Assembly (NCBI GenBank): GCA_963784425.1
Contig: CAWARM010000010.1
Coordinates: 62,001-126,000, forward strand
Origin: SHZL01 sp963784425
Lineage (GTDB): Bacteria > Pseudomonadota > Gammaproteobacteria > Xanthomonadales > SZUA-36
Length of the DNA stretch: 64,000 bases
Direction: 5' to 3'
Part shown: positions 1 through 9,397 of the stretch, in pieces
How positions within the stretch are numbered: the stretch's first letter is position 1
How the letters are laid out: every line of letters begins with the position of its first letter
Program-made: the position numbers and the translations under genes
The notes under the pieces: model-generated
What the model saw: the letters and a program-made list of their open reading frames with translations, nothing else
The model's database searches: none
Told to the model about the DNA's origin: nothing

Positions 1-291
1 GGCCATCCTGTAGGCTTGATGGACGAGGCCTTGCCGCAGGTCATTGCTGCCGAACCCCTGGAACGCAAGTTGCTCAAGGCATTGAAGAGCGGTGAAATCG
101 AGGGCATGACCTGGGACCAGCAACTGGAAGCGGCGGTTACCCGGGGCATCCTCAGCGCACCGGAGGCGGAAATCATGGTTCGGGTCAGGGCCCTGGTAAT
201 GGAAATCATTGCGGTGGATGAATTCCACAGTGAAGACATTCGCCTCGGGCAACAGCTGGACTCCCGGCTGGGTCAACAGCACGCGGCCTGA
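1..291 (+). CDS. fadE: Acyl-CoA dehydrogenase FadE, C-terminal fragment (runs off the left edge)
   Basis: The frame is open from base 1 and ends in TGA at 289-291, giving the last 96 residues of a longer protein. The stretch with PQVIAAEPLERKL followed by a helical tail is typical of the C-terminal DUF1974-type domain of the large proteobacterial FadE, which does the first oxidation step of fatty-acid beta-oxidation. The catalytic dehydrogenase core lies outside the window, so assignment rests on this tail only. A stem-loop repeat begins 10 bases after the stop. Confidence 0.75.
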   Translation, partial: GHPVGLMDEALPQVIAAEPLERKLLKALKSGEIEGMTWDQQLEAAVTRGILSAPEAEIMVRVRALVMEIIAVDEFHSEDIRLGQQLDSRLGQQHAA

Positions 292-300
292 GGATGACTT

Positions 301-333
301 AGGGAAGCTCTGAATAAATCGGAGTTTCCTTAG
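301..333 (+). repeat. Stem-loop repeat downstream of fadE (copy 1)
   Basis: Arms GGAAGCTCTGA (303-313) and TCGGAGTTTCC (319-329) pair over 11 positions with two G-T wobbles around the loop ATAAA. A near-identical element lies right after pgk (34567-34599) and a degraded one after the sulfotransferase at 9294. Copy 1 differs from copy 2 at an arm position where pairing is kept by wobble, which suggests selection on the RNA fold. There is no U tract, so it is more like an mRNA 3'-end repeat (REP-like) than a classic terminator. Confidence 0.6.
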
Positions 334-415
334 CAACGCATGCCGCTGGACTGCCTCGGGAACCATTTTCCGGGGAGCGTTTAAACCATTTCTTGGGAAT
401 CCCGTCAAACACGTC

Positions 416-994
416 ATGGGAGGAATCGCCAGGGTGAAAGCGTGGAGCGCGGCGAGCACAGGCCACGACGATGACCGGAACCTGGTTTCGTTGGCGCTTG
501 GCGGTGATGTTCCTGCATTTGAGTCGCTGTATCGCGGTCATCGCGAGCGCGTACATGGCCTGGTATGGCGTCTGTGCGGATGCAACCAGGCGCTTGCCGA
601 GGACTTGTTGCAGGAAACGTTTGTGCGGGCCTGGAGCAAGTTGCATTTGTTTCGTGGCGAAAGCCTGTTCGGCACCTGGTTACACCGCTTGGCGGTGAAT
701 GTGGCGCTGAGTGATCGCCGCATTCGAGTGCGCCGGGCGAGATTTGAATCCAGCCTCGATGAAACGGCTGAGCGGACAGCAATAGGTCATCGTGATGTGC
801 ATGCCGCGGATCATCGGGACCTGGAAAGGGCAATCGCCGGCTTACCGGAGCGCGCCCGCACAGTACTTATACTGTTTGACATTGAAGGCTATGGACACGC
901 TGAAATTGCCGATATTACAGGTATGGCCGAGGGGTCCTCAAAAGCCCAGTTGCACAGGGCGCGAAAACTGCTGCGCGAGGAACTGGATTCATGA
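416..994 (+). CDS. ECF-type RNA polymerase sigma factor
   Basis: This 192-residue protein has sigma region 2 at about residues 33-100 (with AEDLLQETFVRAW and a TWLHRLAVN stretch) and region 4 at about 130-185 (ERARTVLILFDIEGYGHAEIA followed by a helix-turn-helix), with no regions 1 or 3. That is the ECF/RpoE-like group, which directs RNA polymerase to envelope- or stress-response promoters. The first in-frame ATG is at 416; a GTG at 434 is possible. Its TGA overlaps the ATG of the next gene (ATGA), so it is translationally coupled to a membrane protein that is likely its anti-sigma factor. Confidence 0.88.
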   Translation: MGGIARVKAWSAASTGHDDDRNLVSLALGGDVPAFESLYRGHRERVHGLVWRLCGCNQALAEDLLQETFVRAWSKLHLFRGESLFGTWLHRLAVNVALSDRRIRVRRARFESSLDETAERTAIGHRDVHAADHRDLERAIAGLPERARTVLILFDIEGYGHAEIADITGMAEGSSKAQLHRARKLLREELDS

Positions 995-1569
995 ATCAAT
1001 CGCATACTGAACAGGAAATGCTGCGCAAAATTGCGCTTCTGCCGCGAGAACTGGCGCCGGTAAACGACCCGTGGCCAAAAATCTCTGCCCGCATAAGCAC
1101 ACTTTCCCGTGACCGTGTATCTACCCGTGGACAGGCAACACGCCTGTGGCCTTTTGCCGTTGCGGCCACGGCGCTGCTCCTGGTAGCAATGGCGCTGATT
1201 GTTGGTCAGCCGCGGGATTCGTCATTACCCAGGAATTTGTCATCAGATTACCCAGCCACGCCCGAACTGGCACAGCAGTATCCTGCTGCCGGGACAAGCG
1301 CTGCAAGCGAGGCCGAATACCAGGCCGCGTTCAGGGAGTTCATGACATCGGGTGCGGCGCACGCATTGCCTGTGCAACCGTCCACGGAAGCTTTTGGTGC
1401 CGGGTGGAGCGCGTTGCGCCAGGCAGAAGTTGAATTGCAAGTAGCGCTGAACCAGGAACCTGACAATCAATTTCTGAACTCGCATATGCAGGCCTTGCGG
1501 GCCCGCCAACTGGAATTGCTACAACAGATATCGGCAGCAGATATGGCCGCCTGGAGAGACACCATATGA
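991..1569 (+). CDS. Single-pass membrane protein, probable anti-sigma factor
   Basis: The protein has 192 residues: a short cytoplasmic N-terminus (about 1-50), one hydrophobic segment near residues 52-70 (PFAVAATALLLVAMALIVG), and a periplasmic part of about 120 residues with a helical end. No zinc-binding HxxxCxxC motif of the ZAS class is present. Position directly after an ECF sigma gene, ATGA overlaps at both ends and the topology make an anti-sigma factor the best inference. Sequence alone does not prove this. Confidence 0.6.
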   Translation: MNQSHTEQEMLRKIALLPRELAPVNDPWPKISARISTLSRDRVSTRGQATRLWPFAVAATALLLVAMALIVGQPRDSSLPRNLSSDYPATPELAQQYPAAGTSAASEAEYQAAFREFMTSGAAHALPVQPSTEAFGAGWSALRQAEVELQVALNQEPDNQFLNSHMQALRARQLELLQQISAADMAAWRDTI

Positions 1570-2459
1570 ACATCGGCTATATGAAGGGCAAACTCCCGCT
1601 ACTGGCTTGCATGGCAGTGCTGTATTTCCCTGTTGTCGAAGCAAAAACCCCAATTGATGAAAGCAGGCCAATCGCTGCGGATGGGCTGGTCGAAATCGAC
1701 AACCTGGCAGGCCGCATAGAAATCACCGCCTGGGATAAGCCGGAAGTGCATATTACCGGCGAGCTGGGTGAGGACGTGGAGAAACTGGAAATACAGGAGT
1801 CGGCGGCGGGAGTGAAAATCCGGGTTCGCAACCGTCAGGACCAGCGCAATGTGGATGAAACATTTCTGATCTTGCAGGTACCTGCGACGGTAAGCGTGGA
1901 AGCGGAAAGCGTCAGTGCAGACCTGGCTGTCCACGGATTAACTGGAGCAAGCGTGGTCTTTAACACGGTTAGCGGCGATTTGACCGCGGAAGTGCAAACC
2001 CAACGCCTGGAAGTGGAAACCGTGAGCGGCGATGTCAGTTTTGCCGGAACCGTGCCACGCGCCAGTGTCGAAACCGTCAGCGGGGAAATCAATTTGCGCG
2101 GCATCGAAGGGGAAATAGCCCTCAGCACCGTTTCCGGCGACGCAAGCATGACGGGCAGTCACATTAGCCGGGGCAGGTTCGAAACGGTCTCCGGAGACCT
2201 GCAATTGACCCTCGACCTTGCCGAACGGGGCCGCCTTAATGTTGAGAGCATGAGTGGTGATGTCCAGTTGCAGCTCCCCTCCGGGCAACAGGCTGAATAC
2301 ACCGCACAAAGCTTCAGTGGCGACATCGAGTCGGATTTTGGCGAAGTGTCCGGGACTTCCCACGGACCGGGCCACTCCCTGTCATTCCAGGCAGGCGACA
2401 ACGGAGCCACCATCCAGATTGAAAGCTTCAGCGGTGACATCAACATCACTGGCCATTGA
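1566..2459 (+). CDS. DUF4097-family exported repeat protein
   Basis: This 297-residue protein has a signal peptide (about 1-26). From about residue 118 to the end there are at least seven repeats built on V-S-G-D or F-S-G-D at about 20-residue spacing (ETVSGD, STVSGD, SMSGDV, SFSGDI), as in the right-handed beta-solenoid of the DUF4097/LiaG-like group. The start overlaps the stop of the membrane protein gene (ATGA), forming a sigma / anti-sigma / DUF4097 unit. Its biochemical role is unknown; an envelope sensor or effector for the sigma system is an inference from linkage. Confidence 0.75.
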   Translation: MNIGYMKGKLPLLACMAVLYFPVVEAKTPIDESRPIAADGLVEIDNLAGRIEITAWDKPEVHITGELGEDVEKLEIQESAAGVKIRVRNRQDQRNVDETFLILQVPATVSVEAESVSADLAVHGLTGASVVFNTVSGDLTAEVQTQRLEVETVSGDVSFAGTVPRASVETVSGEINLRGIEGEIALSTVSGDASMTGSHISRGRFETVSGDLQLTLDLAERGRLNVESMSGDVQLQLPSGQQAEYTAQSFSGDIESDFGEVSGTSHGPGHSLSFQAGDNGATIQIESFSGDINITGH

Positions 2460-2781
2460 GTTTCAGACCCCCTCACGACCCCTCACTACCCCCAAGTCTC
2501 ACCCGATCTCCTGCCTGCGAATGTGTACGGCCTTATTCGTACTCAATCGCTTCACTGCGCCGCAAGCTCCCATCAACCGGGCCGTGATTCATGCGTAAAA
2601 GCGTGTTAATTCGCCGTTAATAAAGACTTTCCAATCCATTATGATTGGTGATACTATCCCGCCAAGCTCGGATATTGCTTCTGCTTGACCTGTGTCTGTT
2701 GACCTAAGTCAATGCCACCTCGAATCCGGGTTGACTTGGGTTAAAAGACAACCAAACCAAAATAAATTTTGGAGAGTTTCC
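2460..2781 (+). promoter_or_regulatory. Intergenic region with promoter and operator-like repeats before the TonB receptor
   Basis: No gene is seen here. A perfect inverted repeat CCAATC-N6-GATTGG (2631-2648) overlaps a possible -10 TATGAT (2640-2645), which has TTAATA 17 bases upstream. Further down are two operator-like sites: a perfect TTGAC-CTAA-GTCAA (2699-2712) and an imperfect TTGAC-TTGG-GTTAA (2731-2744). These two also pair with each other as an imperfect inverted repeat. The layout suggests substrate-dependent control of the receptor; the regulator is unknown. Confidence 0.45.
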
Positions 2782-5764
2782 ATGACAAATAGCCGTAATC
2801 CTCTGTATCAGGCATTGCAGTACGCGCTGGTTCCTGGCGCAATGGCGAGCTTCGCTCTCGCCTCGTCAACTGTTTTCGCACAGGACAGTAGCGACGAAGA
2901 AAGTAGCACCCTGGAGCGTGTCCAGGTAACCGGTTCACGCCTTGTCCGCATGGATGTTGAAGGTGCCAACCCCGTAACAGTTCTGGATCGTGACGATATT
3001 GCCCGCACCGGCGTAACGGACCTCGGTAATCTGCTGCAGGACCTGCCGATGATGAGCGGCTCGCCGATTTCAACCCAGCGCAACAACGGTGGTAGCGGCC
3101 AGGTAGCCGTCGATATCCGTGGTATGGGTACCAACAGAACCCTGGTTCTGGTCAATGGCAACCGTTTGCCTTCGCTGTTCAACGACTTCTCGGTCATCCC
3201 GGTGGTCATGGTAGAGCGCATCGAAATCCTCAAGGATGGTGCTTCGGCCATTTACGGCGCCGATGCCGTGGCCGGTGTGGTTAACATCATCACCCGCCGT
3301 GATTTCCAGGGTGCAGAAGTCGAAGGCCAGATGGGTGAAAGCTTTGATAAGGGCGGCATGAACTACTCCACCAGCTTTATCACGGGTGGCAATACCGATC
3401 GCGGAAATTTCGTAATCGGTGCGGAATACGTCCGGCAGGAAGCAGTCCTCCTGACCGCGTACGATGAAGAGTACCTAAAGGGGTCGGTCACGGTGTACGA
3501 CCCGGTGGGTTTTAATCAATACGGTTTCTCCGAAGCCCACGGCGTTGACGGGGATGGAAACGGCATTGCTGACTGGATCACTTTGGGTTCAAGCCGTCGC
3601 GCTAACGGTTATTTCCGCATCTGCGGGTGTTTCTGGCACCAAAACCGTCTGTGAGAATTCAGCCACGGGTGGTGCATCGGTTACTGACTATGCCGCTGCA
3701 GGACCGAATTGCGCCCCAGCCACCTATGACTACGCCCCAACCAACTACATGCAAACGCCCTACGAGCGCAGCAGTTTCTTTGGCCAGGCGGACTACGAAC
3801 TGTTTGACAATGTAACGGCCACCCTGGAAACGCGATTTGCCAACCGCAGTTCGTCCCAGCAATTGGCGCCGACTCCCTACGACTCGCGTTTCGATCCGAG
3901 CTATGCCAACCAGGTGCCTGGCGTGGTTGTCCCCGCCAACAACTACTACAACCCGTTCGGTGCCGATATTACCCAGTGGCGCCGGCGCATGGTGGAAGAC
4001 GGGCCGCGCCTGTTTGAGCAGAACGTCAATGAATGGCAGATAATTGCCGGGCTGACCGGTGATCTCGGCAACTCCTGGACCTGGGATTTGAGCTACAACT
4101 ACGGTCAGAATGATCGTTCCGACACGGACTATGGTCAGTACAGCGGCTCCCGTTTGGCCAAAGCCATGGGCCCCTCGTTTCTTGACCCGGCGACTGGTGT
4201 CGTAACCTGTGGCACGCCAGGATCCCCGGATCCGGATACGGCGTGTGTGCCACTGAATATCTTCACCAACCCGGACACCAATCCCATTACCCAGGATATG
4301 CTGAACTACATTGGTGTTCCTTTGAATGACCGCTACCAGAACGTTCGCCAGGTTACCAACCTGACGTTTACCGGTAACGCCTACGAACTGCCGGCCGGGC
4401 CCCTGGGCGTCGCCGCCGGTTTTGAGCGACGTTCAGAGGCTTACCAGTACATACCTGATTCCGGCAAGGCGACCGGGGCTGTGACCGGCAATGTCGGTCT
4501 GGGCACTAAAGGGCAATATAGCGTTGATTCCTTCTTCGGCGAAGTCAATGTTCCGCTGCTGTCAGGGGTTACCGGGGCGGAAATGCTGGAAATCGGTGTC
4601 AGTGTGCGTTACGACGATTTCTCAATTTTCCCGTCATCTACGACCTGGCAGTATGCTTTCCGCTGGAAACCGGTTAATGACCTGTTGATACGGGCCACTG
4701 CGGGTAACGTATACCGCGAGCCGAATGTCTCCGAGCTGTTTGGCGGTATTGGCGACAACTTCCCGACCACGGCGGACCCGTGTTCAGGACAGGGCGGTAC
4801 GCCGGGCTGTGAGAATGTTCCCCCCACCTATGTGCAGACTGACGCACAGTCGCGTACCCGCGCTGGCGGTAATATCAACATTACCCCGGAAGAAGGGGAT
4901 ACGTTTACTGCCGGCTTGGCCTGGACTCCGGAATTCGCGGACGGTTTCAGCCTGACGGTTGACTATTGGAAGATCAAGATTGATGACGCCATCAACATTC
5001 CATCTGCTAACGTGGTGCTGTCCGGCTGTTACAACGGTGCCGTGCCTGAATACTGCAACGATATCGTGCGGTTTGGGCCGGAGTCCTCGGATTACGGTGG
5101 ATTGGACTACACGCTCACCCTGGTGCAAAAAGTTGGCCCCGAATCGGCTTCAGGTATTGACTGGCAGATGAACTACAATTGGGATACCGATATCGGTCTG
5201 TGGGATTTCGGTTGGTATGGCACCTACAACCTCAAGCGTGAACAACTCACCCTGAAGGATTTTGACGGTGATGGTTTGTACTCGGCTGAAATTGCCGATT
5301 CCGTGGGACAGTACGAACACCGGTCGCTGGGTCAGGCGTCGTCCTATCCCGAGTGGCGCTGGATGTTCAATACGGACTGGTCCCTGGGTGATTGGGGTGT
5401 CAGCCTGAGCATTGAATTCATCGACGGCGTAACCGAGTGCGGTAACCCCAATGCGGATGCTATCTACCTGACCATGTATTGCCCGGATGACCCGCAGATC
5501 GTGAGCATCGACCCGGCTGATACCTACCAGGGTATTCCGCTTATCGACCGCGCCTGGATCAATACGACCAAGGACAAGTACTACTTTGACCTGGTGGGTC
5601 ATTACACGGTGCCGGGATGGGGTACGGAGATTTCGGCAGGCGTTACCAACCTGTTTGACGTAGCTTTGCCGTTCCTGAACTACGGCTTCAATGCCACCAC
5701 GGACTCAGACACCTACCGTGCCTTTGGACGGTCCTGGTTCGTCAACGTGACTCACAGCTTCTGA
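2782..5764 (+). pseudogene. TonB-dependent receptor, reading frame broken once near 3613-3625
   Basis: Two frames together encode one receptor of about 993 residues. The first (ATG 2782, preceded by GGAGAG) has a signal peptide ending TVFAQ, a TonB-box-like LERVQVTGSR, and a plug domain with VDIRGMGTNRTLVLVNG and IEILKDGASAIYGADAVAGVVN. It runs into a stop at 3654. The barrel continues in the next frame from about 3620 (AGVSGTKTVC) and ends with an aromatic-rich strand finishing in Phe (WFVNVTHSF), as outer-membrane barrels do. Removing one base restores the frame. It would import a bulky substrate such as an oligosaccharide, peptide or chelate. Whether the break is real decay or a sequence error cannot be told here. 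Confidence 0.85.
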
Positions 5765-5786
5765 TGTATTTGGGCTGAAGTAAGAC

Positions 5787-5823
5787 AAAAAGGCCCCGCA
5801 CCTAGGTGCGGGGCCTTTTTTTT
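5787..5823 (+). terminator. Rho-independent terminator after the TonB receptor
   Basis: Perfect arms AAAAAGGCCCCGCACC and GGTGCGGGGCCTTTTT meet around the centre TA-type turn, followed by more T. The symmetrical A and T tracts let it work in both directions, so it can also end the convergent oxygenase gene at 5841. Confidence 0.93.
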
Positions 5824-5840
5824 GGCGCGCCCTGACGCCC

Positions 5841-7319
5841 TCAGGCGCGATACAGGGAATGTTCACGCAGGGTGGTGCGCATTAACCATTTTTGACCGAG
5901 CTGCACCGGGCAGCCGTGATGCAGTGAATGCGCATCCGGAGCACCTGCCGGTGTAACGTTAAAGTGCAGCGTTGCCATCCCGGTTTCATACACGATGGCC
6001 AGCCCGGAATGGTCATACACGGTTTCGCCGCCGGCAGCGGGCGCCTGCAGGCACAGCAGGAAGGTCACCAGGCGCTGTCCGCTGAAATCCTTCAGCACCT
6101 TGCGGTTATGTTCAATTTGCTCCTGGCTGAAAAAATCCACATGGGAGTGGTATTCCTCGCCCGGCTCGTAGGCAATGATGGAACAGGGTTCAATCGTGTC
6201 CACGGTGTGTGCGGAATGCTGCGCAATGCGGCGCTCAACCGTGCGCACAACAGCGTCCGAAACCAGGGCCCCCAGAGGGCATCCGCGGCCCGTAAACTGC
6301 GAGTTCTCAGTCAGACCGGCAAGTGTCTTGCCGGTGTACTGCTCCGGTTGGGCCAGCGCTCCCTTTGCCACGTAAACCAGGTGGGCACATTCCTCCCGGG
6401 TCGCGAAGTTTCGGCATATGGCTACCCGTGGGCTTTGCGCCAGTTGTTCCCAATGCAATGTTCCAGACGCACCAGTAGATTGCCCGCCAGCCTTTACGGA
6501 CAGTCGACCCAGCCCATCAAGCTGTAACTGGGGATGACCCAGGGAGGCAAAATGCGATTCCAAGCTGGGGATGATGGGTTTGCGCGAGAAGTCTATGGTC
6601 AGACCTTCTTGCAGGAGCTGCTGCAACAGGGGTTTGGCAGCAGCATGATTCTGCTTTAACACGCCGTACCAGCTCAAGGCGGATTCGGCACATTCGTTGT
6701 GTGGCGCCAGTTCGTCAGCAGCGCTCAGGGCATCGGGAAAGCCAGCGTCATTGGCGCGGAGCAGCAGGGCACGGGCAAATCCCGCATCACGAGTCACGCC
6801 TGCTCCCAAGGCAAAGCGCAAGCCCAGCGAGTAGTAGGCTGGTGGATACGCCAGGGCGCACGCCCGGGCAAATGCGCTTGCGGCCTCAGTTTCTGCATGG
6901 TCCTCGCCATGCAGGTAAGCCACATCCCATGCGGCCCGTTGGAAACCAACATCCGCCAGGCCTTGCAGCAGGGTAATGGCCCTGGGACGGGAATACGGCA
7001 CCCCCAGTCCGCGCAGATGCAGGTTTGCCAGGCGATCAATGGCTGGCGCAACTCCGGCGCTCGCTGCGCGCTCCAGCCAGCGGGCGGCGTCGGCATGGGC
7101 GCCGGGCAGTGCTGTGGTCTGGATGTAATAGACCCCCAACAACCACTGGGCTGCGGCACTGTGGGATCCCTCGGCAAGCTCCAGCAGTATTTTCAGTCCC
7201 CGCTGGCACTCAGCCGAATCTGCCGGAAATTCAATTAAGTGGTTGGCGAGCTCCATGCGGGCATGGCTATTACCGCTGAGCGCGGCCCGTTCGAGTGCTG
7301 CTAAATCGGCCCCGGGCAT
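5841..7319 (-). CDS. Sel1/TPR-like repeat protein fused to a prolyl-4-hydroxylase-type 2OG-Fe(II) oxygenase
   Basis: The 492-residue protein has two parts. Residues about 10-250 are Ala/Leu-rich Sel1-like helical repeats (ALERAALSGNSHARMELAN, AAQWLLGVYY, RWLERAASAGVAPAIDRLANL). Residues about 290-490 form a P4H-type double-stranded beta-helix with the iron ligands H and D in YHSHVDFF, the distal His in SLHHGCPV, and the 2-oxoglutarate-binding Lys in GQKWLMR. Such enzymes hydroxylate Pro or another side chain, and the repeats probably bind the protein substrate. It is transcribed toward the TonB receptor and divergently from the AspH-like gene. Confidence 0.85.
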   Translation of the reverse strand: MPGADLAALERAALSGNSHARMELANHLIEFPADSAECQRGLKILLELAEGSHSAAAQWLLGVYYIQTTALPGAHADAARWLERAASAGVAPAIDRLANLHLRGLGVPYSRPRAITLLQGLADVGFQRAAWDVAYLHGEDHAETEAASAFARACALAYPPAYYSLGLRFALGAGVTRDAGFARALLLRANDAGFPDALSAADELAPHNECAESALSWYGVLKQNHAAAKPLLQQLLQEGLTIDFSRKPIIPSLESHFASLGHPQLQLDGLGRLSVKAGGQSTGASGTLHWEQLAQSPRVAICRNFATREECAHLVYVAKGALAQPEQYTGKTLAGLTENSQFTGRGCPLGALVSDAVVRTVERRIAQHSAHTVDTIEPCSIIAYEPGEEYHSHVDFFSQEQIEHNRKVLKDFSGQRLVTFLLCLQAPAAGGETVYDHSGLAIVYETGMATLHFNVTPAGAPDAHSLHHGCPVQLGQKWLMRTTLREHSLYRA

Positions 7320-7456
7320 ATACGTCGATAGATCCCTTGTCCGCGATTGCGCGATGAGTGTTTCAAGAATGTCTGCTTGGTGTCGCAGTATACCCGAAAG
7401 AATTATGCTCCCGTCCGGTGGAAAGCCCTGGTGGAATTGGGGGAGGAAAGAAGGGC

Positions 7457-7502
7457 TATACTATGGGCATCCCCTGAACCGGGCAGTCCCGGAACGGGAC
7501 TG
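7457..7502 (+). promoter_or_regulatory. Possible promoter -10 and 5'-UTR hairpin before the AspH-like gene
   Basis: TATACT (7457-7462) is a good -10 element, but no strong -35 is seen (GGAATT at 18 bases is the best). Just downstream lies a perfect hairpin CAGTCCCG-GAA-CGGGACTG (7484-7502) that would fall in the leader, about 55 bases before the ATG. The whole divergent gap 7320-7555 holds no gene. Confidence 0.35.
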
Positions 7503-7555
7503 GAAACGGCAAACGGTCTTTAAAGCGGCAGCAGTCTCGATCAGAGGCTTCCTAA

Positions 7556-8521
7556 ATGAAACTTCCACGTGAATTTATCCAGCTTCCGCTTACTTTTGAT
7601 GCAGAAAGGATGGCGGATGAAGTCCGGGCCTTGCCGGAAAGCGCCTGGCAGGCGCATCCGACGGGTTACCCGGGAAATCGTGCCGTGCCCCTGGTTTCCG
7701 TCAGGGGAGAACAAAACGACCTTTTTGCCGGACCTATGGCCGCCACTCCCTGGCTGAAGCAATCACCCTACCTGTGGCAGGTGCTGGCAAGCTTCCAGAC
7801 GGTGTTCGGGCGCTCGAGGTTGATGGGGCTCGCCGGCGGCAGCGAGGTTCCCATTCACAGCGACGTTAACTACCACTGGTATTCCCGGGTCCGAATCCAC
7901 ATACCCGTGATTACCTTCCCCGAGGTAAGGTTTTATTGTCATGACCAGTCCGTTCACATGGCCGCTGGTGAGTCCTGGGTTTTTGACAATTGGAAAATGC
8001 ATCGCGTAGTTAATCCGACGGAGGATTTCAGAGTGCACCTGGTGGCTGATACCGTCGGGTCATCCTTGTTCTGGAACATGGTCCAGGAATCACTGGACAG
8101 CAAGAGCCATGAGCTGACCAGGCGATTGCTTGCGTTCAGTCCCGGTGATGCGCCCAAGCTCAAATTGGAACGAATCAATGTCATGGACGTGATGCACCCG
8201 GTCGAAATGGAAGTGCTTGCGGAAGACTTGTTGGCCGACCTGATGGCATCAACTGATGAAAACAACACACCCGAGTCAGTGCAGCGATTTGTAATTTCCG
8301 TGCGCGGGCTTTACCAGGACTGGAAAAGCCTGTGGTCCATGTTTGGCACTGACGCGGCCGGCTGGCCACTGTATGAACGGCGGCGCAATCGAACACTGCG
8401 GGAACTCTACTCGATTAAAACTCCGATGGTACTGCACAGCACGGGCGTGGCTGCGGTTCCCGCAATCAAAGCCCGGGTGCTGGGTTCCTGCATGAGCACA
8501 CCTCTGCCTGAAACGATTTGA
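7556..8521 (+). CDS. Aspartyl/asparaginyl beta-hydroxylase-family 2OG-Fe(II) oxygenase
   Basis: This 321-residue protein carries the AspH-type core at about residues 90-165: GGSEVPIHSDVNYHW with the first iron ligand, RVRIHIPV, then GESWVFDNWKMHRVVN with the distal His and a following Arg for 2-oxoglutarate. Family members hydroxylate Asp/Asn side chains or free amino acids. Residues after about 200 form a helical extension of unknown role. Its stop TGA overlaps a TTG start of a sulfotransferase-like gene (TTGA), so the two are translationally coupled. This is the first of three oxygenase-sulfotransferase pairs in the window. Confidence 0.82.
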   Translation: MKLPREFIQLPLTFDAERMADEVRALPESAWQAHPTGYPGNRAVPLVSVRGEQNDLFAGPMAATPWLKQSPYLWQVLASFQTVFGRSRLMGLAGGSEVPIHSDVNYHWYSRVRIHIPVITFPEVRFYCHDQSVHMAAGESWVFDNWKMHRVVNPTEDFRVHLVADTVGSSLFWNMVQESLDSKSHELTRRLLAFSPGDAPKLKLERINVMDVMHPVEMEVLAEDLLADLMASTDENNTPESVQRFVISVRGLYQDWKSLWSMFGTDAAGWPLYERRRNRTLRELYSIKTPMVLHSTGVAAVPAIKARVLGSCMSTPLPETI

Positions 8522-9294
8522 ACCCGCAAGCAAAGATTCGCATCGTCCACCACATGGCGCGCACCGGTGGCACGGTGATCTGCCGCTGCCTGGCCTCAAT
8601 GAAGAACGTGGTATTGCTGAGCGAAATTCATCCCCTGGGTACACAGACGTTCAACCCCGTGCACCAGGCACATGCCTGGTACGATTTGCTCAACAGTGAG
8701 GACCTGGCTTCTGCCCGCAGCGGCCGCCTGAACTTCCTGGAAACCATTGAGCTCATCGCACGACGGTGCAGCGAACAAAACAAAATCCTGGTGTTGCGCG
8801 ACTGGAGCCATCTGGATTACACCGGTGTGCCATTTACCCAGCCATGCTACCGTTCCCTGCTGGCCGAAAGGCTCCAGGCCACTTTTGCATTGGTTCGATA
8901 CTCCACGGTGCGCCATCCCCTGGACCAGTGGCTGAGCGTAGCGCAGCAGCCGGTATTCCGGGAGCGGTTGGGGCCAGCGCGGTTCCTGCGCGGCGCCAGC
9001 CGTTTTGCCGAAGCTGCAGTGCAGACAGGATTCATGCGATTTGAGGACTTTACCCACGACAGTGATGCCGCCCTGCAGCAGCTGTGTGCCGGGCTGGAGC
9101 TTGAGTTCGACCCCGGATACCGGGAAAAATGGCAGGCTTACACCCATGTTACCGGCGATGTACTGCCGGGCCGCGGCCGCGGGGGTCACATCGCACCCTT
9201 GCCCCGCCAGGCTATGGATGAAAATGACAAGCGCAGGTTTTGCTCACTGCCGCAGTACCAGTCCATCATCAACAGCCTCGGCTATGATGAGTAA
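8518..9294 (+). CDS. Sulfotransferase-like P-loop protein
   Basis: The 258-residue product begins IRIVHHMARTGGTVICRCL, matching the 5'-phosphosulfate-binding loop position of PAPS-dependent sulfotransferases with an RTGGT variant. A later strand-helix ALVRYSTVRHPLDQWLS resembles the 3'-phosphate-binding motif (R...S-type RHPxD). The TTG start at 8518 overlaps the upstream TGA. The first ATG (8554) would cut off the first beta-strand, so TTG is preferred. It probably transfers sulfate from PAPS, perhaps to a hydroxyl made by the coupled AspH-like enzyme; the acceptor is unknown. Confidence 0.7.
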   Translation: MNPQAKIRIVHHMARTGGTVICRCLASMKNVVLLSEIHPLGTQTFNPVHQAHAWYDLLNSEDLASARSGRLNFLETIELIARRCSEQNKILVLRDWSHLDYTGVPFTQPCYRSLLAERLQATFALVRYSTVRHPLDQWLSVAQQPVFRERLGPARFLRGASRFAEAAVQTGFMRFEDFTHDSDAALQQLCAGLELEFDPGYREKWQAYTHVTGDVLPGRGRGGHIAPLPRQAMDENDKRRFCSLPQYQSIINSLGYDE

Positions 9295-9325
9295 GGGAAA
9301 TTCTGAATAAAGGGTCTCCTAAAGT
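9294..9325 (+). repeat. Degraded copy of the 3'-end stem-loop repeat (copy 3)
   Basis: It starts at the stop codon of the sulfotransferase gene with AGGGAAATTCTGAATAAA, against AGGGAAGCTCTGAATAAA in copy 1, and ends CTCCTAAAG against TTCCTTAG. Pairing of the arms is largely lost. Position at the stop codon matches the other copies. Confidence 0.35.
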
Positions 9326-9397
9326 CATTGGAATTTCACTGAGCATGGGCGGTGGCAGGTATAATTGCTTCGATGCAGGTTCATGGCAGGTTGTGTA

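Noticed and set aside
358..384. ECF-type promoter GGAACC ... CGTT before the sigma gene
   Set aside because: The gap between the two elements is 13 bases, too short for the usual ECF spacing of about 16, so autoregulation is not claimed.
2460..2598. Coding continuation after the DUF4097 stop in another frame (open from 2254)
   Set aside because: It overlaps the DUF4097 gene and has no recognisable domain or ribosome-binding site.
3600..3660. Programmed frameshifting in the TonB receptor
   Set aside because: No slippery heptamer or strong downstream structure is seen, and the same sign of error occurs in two unrelated genes.
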